A stretch of DNA of 12,984 bases from Phycisphaeraceae bacterium (GTDB lineage Bacteria; Planctomycetota; Phycisphaerae; Phycisphaerales; Phycisphaeraceae): the NCBI GenBank assembly GCA_020850375.1, contig JADZET010000157.1:1-12984 (forward strand). The letters run 5' to 3'. The first letter of the stretch is position 1. Every line of letters begins with the position of its first letter. The notes beneath the pieces were generated by a model. It searched no databases. It saw only the letters and a list, made by a program, of their open reading frames with translations, and was not told the origin of the DNA. Position numbers and translations under genes: made by a program. Shown here one piece after another: positions 1 through 5,686 of the stretch.

Positions 1-45
1 AGCTTTGCAAGCTAGGGGTTGCCGGTTCGAGCCCGGTCGGCTCCA
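1..45 (+). tRNA. tRNA-Ala(UGC), 3' part only
   Basis: The window opens inside a tRNA. Bases 4-10 form a 7-nt anticodon loop with T at 5 and anticodon TGC at 6-8. The 3' side of the anticodon stem is 11-15 and the short variable loop is 16-20. The T arm is 21-37: GCCGG pairs with CCGGT around the loop TTCGAGC. The acceptor 3' strand is CGGCTCC (38-44) with discriminator A at 45. Position 70 is T, as expected for the G3:U70 identity pair of alanine tRNA, but the 5' half lies outside the window so the pair itself cannot be seen. CCA is not encoded (TTC follows). Confidence 0.9.
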
Positions 46-250
46 TTCGACTCGCGTGGTCTGCGCCCACGCTCGCTCATGGCAAGCCATCGCAACTACG
101 CGCAAGAGGCCTTCGACCGCCGGAGACTCAGCGAGTCGAATGCCCTGAGCGAAGTCGAAGGCGAGCGAAGTCGAAGGCGAGCGAAGTCGAAGGGCACTGG
201 CCGCTCGGCCGGAGGGGCCTTGCGGGGCGATCTAACTTTCATCAATCAGG
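46..250. other. Non-coding strip between tRNA-Ala and the LEPR-XLL gene
   Basis: I see no convincing gene in these 205 bases. They hold several inverted repeats. One is a GC-rich hairpin at 54-72 (GCGTGG/CCACGC, 7-nt loop) just after the tRNA. Another is a perfect small hairpin at 125-137 (GACTC-AGC-GAGTC). The nested tandem/inverted repeat is at 141-196. A GGCC-GCTC-GGCC hairpin lies near 199-212. None has a T-tract on either side, so if any ends transcription of the tRNA (+) or of the large leftward gene (-), it is not a classical intrinsic terminator. Confidence 0.6.
141..196. repeat. Three-copy 16-bp tandem repeat inside an inverted repeat
   Basis: Three consecutive 16-bp units, GAGCGAAGTCGAAGGC, occupy 147-162, 163-178 and 179-194; the third ends in G instead of C. 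The block is bracketed by TGCCCT (141-146) and its reverse complement AGGGCA (191-196). A single-unit version would be a roughly 24-bp imperfect palindrome. From memory, short elements of this kind (reading CTTCGACTTCGCTCAGGGC on the other strand) recur between genes in many unrelated GC-rich bacteria. Here the core looks expanded by tandem duplication. The 16-bp period is not a multiple of three, which fits non-coding DNA. Confidence 0.85.
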
Positions 251-3200
251 TTACGTGGCGGACTCCGCGGCGGGGCACATGGCGGACCAGTGCTCCCACA
301 GCCAGGCGGAGCGGCCGAGGTTCTCGAACATCGGCCTGGCGGGGGTCCACCAGGGCTTGGCTGAGGCGTGCGAGCTGGACGATTCGAGCGGGGCGAATCG
401 CGGGGACGAGGGGGCGACGGGGGCCGTGATCGGGGCTGGCGCGTCAGGTGTGGGCAGGGCCAGGCTTGCTAGCTGAATCATCTCGTCGAGTTGAAGGGTC
501 AGCGTGTAGATGCCGGTCGTGGAGCCGGCGAGCCCGCTGCCCAGGACGTGTGGGTCATAGACAGTGTTGTTCACGCTCGAGACGCCGATGAAGTAGACGC
601 CAGGATCCATCGCGACGGAGAGCTGGGAGGCGAGATCCGACGGATCGGCATCGACTCCGATCGGGTTGCCCTGAGCATCAAAAAGGCGAATAGCACTGCT
701 CAGAATGGATTTGCCGCTTTCGTCATTGACGGTCAGCGTCAGCAGGCCCGCGACCGGCAGCTCAAGCCTGTAGAGATCGATGTCGAAGTTCCCCTGCAGG
801 CTGTTGCCAATCTTGTCTTGGAATGTCAGGTTGTCGCCGGGATTCAGCACGTCCAGGTCGCGGGCGGCTTCGAGATTGTCGCCGGGTTCGAGTGCCCGCT
901 GCCGGCCTAGAATAAGGTCCACGAATGGATTGATGTCCGCGATGCTCAGTTGGCCGTCGCCCGTCAGATCCCACAGGCTGTCCACGTCCCAGTCCTGGTG
1001 CTCGAACTTGTAGAACAGAGGGTAAATCATCGCATAAACAAATGAGTTAATGTCCTGAATATTGACCCGTCCGTCATGATTCAGGTCGCCTGGCACGGAC
1101 TCGCGTAGGCGCAATGTGTAACGTCCCTCGAAGGGGCCAGCGATCTGCTCAACTCGCAGGCGTAGCGTCTGGCCGGCGACGACGTTTATCCGCAATTCCT
1201 GACCGAAGCTCGTCTCGCGCGACACGGCCACAAGCCGGGCCTGGTCGTCGTAGATGCTCAACAGCATGTCATTGTCGACGTCATCAAAATACAGGCTGAT
1301 TCGCACGACGCCGTCGTGACTGGCCGTCCAGCGGAACCAGTCGATATCCGTCGAGGTGTCATCGAGCAACAGGTCCGTCAGGTGCTGATCCCCAACGCCC
1401 AGGTCGGCCGCTTGCTCGATTGTGTCGTTGGGATCGTAAGCGTCCAGCCGTGGTGCCACGGCGATGGGTGCGGATGCGTAACGCACCACGGGGTCATGGA
1501 TCCCGTCGCTGATCACGGCGTAAAGCCAGTAGTTCCCGGCCGGCACTTGCGTGACGTCCCAGGTCAGGCTCAGGGCGCCGTCGGCCTCCGTCAGCCCCCC
1601 GGCGATGAGCTTGCCGTTCTCGCCTGTGTCATCGGTGTCGTAATAGATCGACAGCGTGGCAACGGAGTCCGGGTCGAATGCCTCCAGAACAATCTCGACC
1701 GGGCTGCGCTGCTGGCCGCCGGTGATGGAGGTGAAGTCGATCGTCGGCGAATCGGCGGTGATCTTGACGACGAAGGGGTCTTGGTAGCCGCCGCCGTAGC
1801 TCGTGTCGTACCCGCCGCTGACCCAGCCCGATGATAGGGTGTCGCCCATCACCAGGACATTGCCCGAGCCGTCGACTGCAATACCGTGGCCATGGTCGTG
1901 GTTGTTCCCCCCGAGGAAGGTGGACCAGAGATGCGAGCCATCAGGGCTGATCTTGACGACGAAGACGTCTTCTCCTGCATCGTGGATCGTGTCGGGCCCG
2001 CCGCTGACCCAGCCGGGTGAGTCAGTTCCGCCCGTCACCAGGACATCGCCGATGCCGTCCACGGTTATGTCGTAGCCGCGGTCGCCACCCTGATAGGCGT
2101 TCCCTCCGAGGTAGGTGGACCAACGATGCCTCAAGATGGGGCTGAGCTTGACGACGAAGGCGTCAGTGTAGCCGCCGTTATAGCTCGAGTCGTACCCGCC
2201 ATAGACCCAGCGGTCTGAGGCGGTCGTCCCCGTCACCAGGACATTGCCCATATCATCCACAGCGATGCCGTAGCCATCGGTGTAGTCAAACCTTCCGAGG
2301 TAGGTGGACTGGAGGTGCCCGCCAGTAGGACTGAGCTTGACGACGAAGGCATCGCGGTAGCCGCCGTTATAGCTCGTGTCGTACCCGCCACTGACCCAGC
2401 TGAACGACTCGGTGGAGCCAGTGACCAGGACATTGCCCGAGCCGTCCACGGCGATGTCGCGACCAATGTCGTAGCCATTCCCCCCGAGGTAGGTGGACCA
2501 AAGATGCTCGCCGGTAGGGCTAAGCTTGACGGCGAAGGCGTCTTCGTAGTTGCCGCCGAAGCTCGTGTTGTACCCGCCGCTGACCCAGCCGGACGATCGG
2601 GTGTCACCCGTCACCAGGATATTACCCATGCCGTCCACGGCGATGCCGTAGCCATCGTCTTTGCTGCTCCCTCCGAGGTAGGTTGACCATAGATGTCCGC
2701 CGGTCGGACTGAGCTTAAGGACGTAGGCGTCTGTGGCTCCCCCGTAGCTTGTGTCATACCCGCCGCTGACCCATCCGGGCGTGTAGGTGACGCCCGTGAT
2801 GAGAATATTGTCCTGGCTATCGGTCGCGATATCGTTCCCACCGTCTAGAATGTAGGTGGACCAGAGGTGCTCGCCGGTGGGGCTGAGTTTGATGATGTAG
2901 TCATTGCCCGTATTGGGATTGGTGTTAGGCCCACCGCTGACCCAGTCTGACGAGCTGCTGTAGCCCGTCACCAGAATATTGTCCGCGCTATCTACAGCGA
3001 TACCGTTGCCATAGTCATGGCCGATTCCGCCGAGGTATGTGGACCACGCGATCTCCGGATCGAGGATCAGTGGGTGGGTGGCGTCGTACGCCTGCGTCAG
3101 CGAAAAGCCATACGCGTCGCCGTCGCGCAGGTCGAAGTGGCCGGCGACGTTGACGCGTTGGCCGTCGATGTCCTGGTAGATCACCGGGGCCTGATCGGTC

Positions 3201-3892
3201 AGGTGGCCGAGGCCCTCGGGCAGCAGGTCGATCCACAGGCCGCCGTCGTCGGTCAGGGACAGGCCGGCCACGCCGTCGTAGTCGAGCTGGATCTGTTGCC
3301 ATGCGGCGGTTGGATCACCGGAGTCACTTCCGGGGGGGGCGACATGGAACTCGTACTTGAGTTGGCCGGCCTGGCCGGTGATGAACAGGTCCACGCCGTC
3401 GTACAGGCCATAGTAGGCCACGCCGTGGTAGGTCGGCACGTCCTGCCGCCACTGGTCGGGCGAGCCGAGCAGGTAGTTGTTGCGCGTGGCGGTCATGTCG
3501 ACGCCGACGGGAGACACAGCGTGAGCGCCGGTGAAGCTCAGGGAGAACTCGGTGGTGATCCAGGTGGCGTCGGCCAGCTCGTCTTCCATTCCGCGGTGCA
3601 GCAGGTCATCCAGCGGATCGGCAGCTTCATTCCCGTGGGCGATTCCGGGGGCGCTTCCGGGGGCGGCGATCTGGAAGCGCAGGCCCGTGTCGGTGAAGGC
3701 GACGTTGACGCCGCCGCTGCCAAAGGCGTAGCGGACGTCGGCGTCGGACCACTGGCCCTGGTTCTCGACGAACAGAGGCGTGAGGCCCTGGAAGAGCTCG
3801 ACGGTCGGCGAGGCAGTCGAGAGCAGCAGGCGAGGCTCGAGCGGTTCGATGCCCTGGAACTCGAACTCTGATCGGGGGGACCGGCTCGGCAT
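251..3892 (-). CDS. LEPR-XLL exported multidomain protein: SBBP beta-propeller, PPC, dockerin, PPC
   Basis: Large exported or surface protein of 1213 residues; ligand unknown. I start it at the ATG at 3892 because GAGGT sits 6 bases upstream and the planctomycete LEPRLLLS motif then falls at residues 18-25, the usual place. The open frame runs on to 4132, but that stretch holds terminator- and promoter-like signals. Order: LEPR-XLL motif; a region beginning LFVENQGQ (about 34-282) of the kind that precedes SBBP repeats (DUF7948-like); seven SBBP blades (283-about 715); an Ig/FN3-like segment (about 718-808); a PPC-like domain (about 812-930); a type I dockerin with two Ca loops, DLNHDGRVNIQD and DLTGDGQLSIAD (about 933-996); a second PPC-like domain (about 998-1135); and a Pro/Ser-rich tail. 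It is less GC-rich to the eye than the metabolic genes. A cell-surface, Ca-stabilised adhesive or binding role is inference. No partner cohesin is in view. Confidence 0.9.
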   Translation of the reverse strand: MPSRSPRSEFEFQGIEPLEPRLLLSTASPTVELFQGLTPLFVENQGQWSDADVRYAFGSGGVNVAFTDTGLRFQIAAPGSAPGIAHGNEAADPLDDLLHRGMEDELADATWITTEFSLSFTGAHAVSPVGVDMTATRNNYLLGSPDQWRQDVPTYHGVAYYGLYDGVDLFITGQAGQLKYEFHVAPPGSDSGDPTAAWQQIQLDYDGVAGLSLTDDGGLWIDLLPEGLGHLTDQAPVIYQDIDGQRVNVAGHFDLRDGDAYGFSLTQAYDATHPLILDPEIAWSTYLGGIGHDYGNGIAVDSADNILVTGYSSSSDWVSGGPNTNPNTGNDYIIKLSPTGEHLWSTYILDGGNDIATDSQDNILITGVTYTPGWVSGGYDTSYGGATDAYVLKLSPTGGHLWSTYLGGSSKDDGYGIAVDGMGNILVTGDTRSSGWVSGGYNTSFGGNYEDAFAVKLSPTGEHLWSTYLGGNGYDIGRDIAVDGSGNVLVTGSTESFSWVSGGYDTSYNGGYRDAFVVKLSPTGGHLQSTYLGRFDYTDGYGIAVDDMGNVLVTGTTASDRWVYGGYDSSYNGGYTDAFVVKLSPILRHRWSTYLGGNAYQGGDRGYDITVDGIGDVLVTGGTDSPGWVSGGPDTIHDAGEDVFVVKISPDGSHLWSTFLGGNNHDHGHGIAVDGSGNVLVMGDTLSSGWVSGGYDTSYGGGYQDPFVVKITADSPTIDFTSITGGQQRSPVEIVLEAFDPDSVATLSIYYDTDDTGENGKLIAGGLTEADGALSLTWDVTQVPAGNYWLYAVISDGIHDPVVRYASAPIAVAPRLDAYDPNDTIEQAADLGVGDQHLTDLLLDDTSTDIDWFRWTASHDGVVRISLYFDDVDNDMLLSIYDDQARLVAVSRETSFGQELRINVVAGQTLRLRVEQIAGPFEGRYTLRLRESVPGDLNHDGRVNIQDINSFVYAMIYPLFYKFEHQDWDVDSLWDLTGDGQLSIADINPFVDLILGRQRALEPGDNLEAARDLDVLNPGDNLTFQDKIGNSLQGNFDIDLYRLELPVAGLLTLTVNDESGKSILSSAIRLFDAQGNPIGVDADPSDLASQLSVAMDPGVYFIGVSSVNNTVYDPHVLGSGLAGSTTGIYTLTLQLDEMIQLASLALPTPDAPAPITAPVAPSSPRFAPLESSSSHASAKPWWTPARPMFENLGRSAWLWEHWSAMCPAAESAT
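1744..3046 (-). repeat. Seven SBBP propeller-blade repeats within the LEPR-XLL gene
   Basis: Seven tandem coding repeats begin (minus strand) at 3046, 2863, 2689, 2500, 2311, 2122 and 1927. The spacings are 61, 58, 63, 63, 63 and 65 codons. Each has the pattern WSTYLGG..D.G.GIAVD..GNVLVTG, then WVSGGYDTS and D.FVVKLSPTG.HL. Blade 2 is the shortest: its first strand reads STYILDGGNDIATDS, lacking about five residues present in the others. Blade 5 begins with Q instead of W and ends SPILRHR. Blades 4 and 5 also keep near-identical DNA (around 2155-2200 and 2345-2390), which points to fairly recent duplication or gene conversion. Seven blades would close one propeller, but that is inference. Confidence 0.85.
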
Positions 3893-4016
3893 GGCAGGAC
3901 CTCTTGGAAATGGTTCGGGCGACGAGACGCTCCGTGGCGCGGCTGCGAGATCGGCCAGGACGGGACATCGGACGCGGACATGACGCCTGCGAGACAGGGG
4001 CAGAGAGACAGTTAAA

Positions 4017-4044
4017 AGGATAACAAAATGTTCTAATAGGGCAA
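4017..4044 (-). promoter_or_regulatory. Candidate sigma70-type promoter of the LEPR-XLL gene
   Basis: On the minus strand, -35 TTGCCC (4044-4039) and -10 TATCCT (4022-4017) are 16 bases apart; each matches consensus at 4 of 6 positions. An inverted repeat AACA-TTT-TGTT lies between them, overlapping the -10 box (4032-4022), and could be an operator. The start would be near 4010, about 115 bases before the ATG. Confidence 0.35.
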
Positions 4045-4068
4045 TAACCCTGTCAGGATTTACACCAG

Positions 4069-4088
4069 AAAAAAGCCTCCCGTCAGGC
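4069..4088 (-). terminator. Weak second terminator-like hairpin
   Basis: Minus strand: GCCT (4088-4085), a 6-base loop, AGGC (4078-4075), then six T (4074-4069). The stem has only four pairs but is all GC except one, and the T-tract is clean. It may back up the strong terminator upstream or insulate the following promoter. Confidence 0.4.
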
Positions 4089-4138
4089 GGGGCAAGCTGT
4101 CTTGCGACGGCATCGCAACAGCCATGGGCCAAAACACA

Positions 4139-4172
4139 GCCTGCCCAGCGATCATTGTGATCGTGGGCAGGC
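4139..4172 (-). terminator. Intrinsic terminator of the PEP-CTERM gene
   Basis: A nearly perfect inverted repeat: GCCTGCCCA pairs with TGGGCAGGC and CGATCA with TGATCG around a 3-base loop, with one bulged base, for 15 pairs in total. It begins 41 bases past the stop codon of the leftward PEP-CTERM gene and is followed on the minus strand by TGTGTTTT. It separates that gene from the LEPR-XLL gene. Confidence 0.8.
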
Positions 4173-4212
4173 GATGGTCAGGTGATGGCGTGGTTGTCTG
4201 TGTCGGAGTGGA

Positions 4213-5208
4213 TCAGTCGCGTCGACGGCTGATCAGCGCCAGCGCGCCTAGCCCCAGCATCGTCAGCGACGCCGGCTCGGGCACGACCAATGGCAGCAGG
4301 CCCGACCCGCTGGTGGCCTCAACGCCCTCGGGGACGATGAACTGGAAGTGCAGCGTGTTGCCGAAGTCGGTCTCGGCGCTCTGTGTGCTCCAGACGGGCG
4401 GGTTCATTTCGAGGTTCATCTCGATCCAGACGCCGAAGCTCAGGTCGACGCGCGACGTGCCGGCCGGCAGGTCCACGGACAGCGTCAGCGGGTCGTTGAT
4501 GTCCAGGAAGGGGTAGATGGGCCAGTCGCCGGGGACGATGGCGATGCCGCCGTGCGTGACCGGGGCGTCGTAGCGGTGACGAAGGCTGCCATAGGTCTCG
4601 TGCATGCCGTCGGGGTCGCCGGGGATGGGCAGGTCGCTGGTGAAAGAGACGCTCACCGCGGCGCCGACGTAGGGGTCGTCCTGGTCGTTGGGGTGGGAGT
4701 TCAAGGCTCGGAGCTTGCCGTCGGCGTGGCCGGTGAAGGTGATCGTCGCCGGCTCGGAGAGGGTGATGGTGTCGCGGACGACGATGTTGGCGTAGATCTT
4801 GGAAAAGCCAGCCCCCTCGGAGGGTTGCGTGGGCAGGAGCCACTCGCTGTTGTCGAGGGTGAAGACCGATGCGGCCGAGGCGCGGATCGTGCCGGCGGCG
4901 AGGTCGAGTTCCGCGTTGGCCCGGCCGAGCCAGAGGTGCCCGCCGGAGGATCCCATCGGCACGCCGACCGCGGTGGGCCAGCCGTCGGATTCGTAGTCGC
5001 TCTGGGCCTTGCCGGCGACCGGCGCGACGCTGTCATAGGCGTAGTCGCCCAGGCCCAGGCTGGTGGTGGGGAAGCACTCGGCGGCGATGTTGGTGCTGAC
5101 CTCGGCGTAGGGGTAGATCTTCGCGGCGAAGGCGGGGTGGCTGACAACGGCGACGAGAACCACGGCGGCAACGATCCCCAGCGGCCGATTCAGGCGCGCA
5201 ATACGCAT
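4213..5208 (-). CDS. PEP-CTERM sorting domain protein, function unknown
   Basis: Exported 331-residue protein. I start it at the ATG at 5208, not the in-frame ATG at 5247, because AAGGAGG lies 4 bases upstream and a clean signal peptide follows. That peptide has basic residues (RIARLNR), a hydrophobic core (IVAAVVLVAVV) and an Ala-X-Ala cleavage site near residue 28. The C-terminus is a textbook PEP-CTERM tail (about 308-331): VPEPAS, a hydrophobic stretch, then SRRRD. In other bacteria such tails are processed by an exosortase; none is in this window. The roughly 275-residue mature region is rich in beta-type sequence, acidic and poor in Lys, and has no domain I recognise. It contains two Cys at most and no visible catalytic motif. 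It has its own promoter and terminator, so it is probably monocistronic. Confidence 0.9.
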   Translation of the reverse strand: MRIARLNRPLGIVAAVVLVAVVSHPAFAAKIYPYAEVSTNIAAECFPTTSLGLGDYAYDSVAPVAGKAQSDYESDGWPTAVGVPMGSSGGHLWLGRANAELDLAAGTIRASAASVFTLDNSEWLLPTQPSEGAGFSKIYANIVVRDTITLSEPATITFTGHADGKLRALNSHPNDQDDPYVGAAVSVSFTSDLPIPGDPDGMHETYGSLRHRYDAPVTHGGIAIVPGDWPIYPFLDINDPLTLSVDLPAGTSRVDLSFGVWIEMNLEMNPPVWSTQSAETDFGNTLHFQFIVPEGVEATSGSGLLPLVVPEPASLTMLGLGALALISRRRD

Positions 5209-5270
5209 AGAGCCTCCTTGTAGGCGCTCAGGCTGCCAGCATGGCATGGAGTTTCTGTGGCAATGCGAAA

Positions 5271-5300
5271 ACTTTAATTCAGACTATATAGTCCTGTCAA
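5271..5300 (-). promoter_or_regulatory. Promoter of the leftward PEP-CTERM gene with embedded palindrome
   Basis: Minus strand: a perfect -35 TTGACA (5300-5295), an 18-base spacer, then -10 TAAAGT (5276-5271, 4 of 6). Within the spacer lies a perfect 12-bp palindrome, GACTATATAGTC (5282-5293), placed where a bound dimer would block RNA polymerase. Transcription would start near 5265, about 57 bases before the ATG. Confidence 0.5.
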
Positions 5301-5437
5301 TTAAACTCGACGGGCTAAAGCAAGTAGTTGTGCCTTCGGATATCAAGTTTGTGATACTGCCCGAGGTCCAATTTGCCAAGTCTGTTAAATGAGGCAATTT
5401 ATACGTCATCGAATGCAGGCCGCACCATGTGACGAAA

Positions 5438-5461
5438 AAAATCATCTCAAAAGATCATTTT
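5438..5461. repeat. AT-rich inverted repeat in the divergent region
   Basis: Arms AAAATCATCT (5438-5447) and AGATCATTTT (5452-5461) are complementary at 9 of 10 positions around the loop CAAA. A-runs precede and T-runs follow, so on paper it resembles a bidirectional terminator, although no gene runs into it from either side. It sits just upstream of the rightward promoter candidate and may instead be a protein-binding site or the end of an unseen small RNA. Confidence 0.5.
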
Positions 5462-5464
5462 CTA

Positions 5465-5493
5465 TTGTATATGACGGGATCGGAGATTAAAAT
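5465..5493 (+). promoter_or_regulatory. Candidate promoter of the HAF-repeat PEP-CTERM gene
   Basis: The -35 box TTGTAT (5465-5470, 3 of 6) and -10 box TAAAAT (5488-5493, 5 of 6) are 17 bases apart. The leader would be about 185 bases, long enough to carry further control, including the two GTTGTAGCTC copies. It is the best spaced pair I could find by eye upstream of this gene, but the -35 is poor. Confidence 0.35.
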
Positions 5494-5594
5494 TGGGGCC
5501 GATCACTGATCGATACGGGTTCCTCATCGGCATGTCGTCGATGGCCTTGCTCCTGACGTAGGGCGTTGATTTTGCATCCGCATCAGAACGACCG

Positions 5595-5620
5595 GTTGTA
5601 GCTCACGCGCGTTGTAGCTC
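5595..5620 (+). repeat. Two direct GTTGTAGCTC repeats, 16-bp period
   Basis: GTTGTAGCTC occurs at 5595-5604 and again at 5611-5620, with an alternating CG-rich spacer. The pair lies 67 bases before the start codon of the rightward PEP-CTERM gene. It could be a tandem operator or simply a local duplication. Confidence 0.6.
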
Positions 5621-5686
5621 CCGCATCGCTGCGCCATTGCTTACCGAAGGCGTTGACGTTTTCACCGGCATCACAAGGAGTCCAAC

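Larger units (their letters stand above)
3893..4212. other. Intergenic leader region between PEP-CTERM gene and LEPR-XLL gene
   Basis: These 320 bases separate two leftward genes. In the direction of transcription they hold a strong intrinsic terminator (4172-4139), a 6-bp hairpin with arms TTGCGA/TCGCAA (4117-4101), and a second weaker terminator-like hairpin with six T (4088-4069). A sigma70-like promoter (4044-4017) and a leader of about 115 bases ending in the GAGGT ribosome-binding site follow. The long frame open across this region (to 4132) is rejected as coding because of these signals. Confidence 0.55.
5209..5686. other. Divergent AT-richer regulatory region between two PEP-CTERM genes
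   Basis: These 478 bases without a gene are visibly richer in A+T than the flanks, especially 5260-5500. From left to right they hold the leftward promoter with a palindrome (5271-5300), an AT-rich inverted repeat (5438-5461), a rightward promoter candidate (5465-5493), and two direct copies of GTTGTAGCTC (5595-5604, 5611-5620). The AAGGAG ribosome-binding site of the rightward gene closes the region. I saw no small open frame with a convincing start and ribosome-binding site; a small RNA cannot be excluded. Confidence 0.6.

Noticed and set aside
141..196. CRISPR array
   Set aside because: Units are directly adjacent 16-bp repeats without spacers, and there are no cas genes.
3017..3871. Long + strand open frame (284 codons) opposite the LEPR-XLL gene
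   Set aside because: It mirrors the codon pattern of the real minus-strand gene, has no recognisable domain, and reads as Val/Gly/Asp-rich antisense shadow.
4095..4120. c-di-GMP (GEMM) riboswitch before the LEPR-XLL gene
   Set aside because: A TTGCGA/TCGCAA hairpin and nearby stems suggested it, but the conserved GEMM core sequences are not present.
3893..4132. N-terminal extension of the LEPR-XLL reading frame by 80 codons
   Set aside because: It would place the LEPR motif about 100 residues in, it overlaps promoter- and terminator-like signals, and a good ribosome-binding site precedes the ATG at 3892.
4348..5223. Long + strand open frame opposite the PEP-CTERM gene
   Set aside because: The opposite strand has signal peptide, ribosome-binding site and PEP-CTERM tail; this frame is low-complexity shadow.
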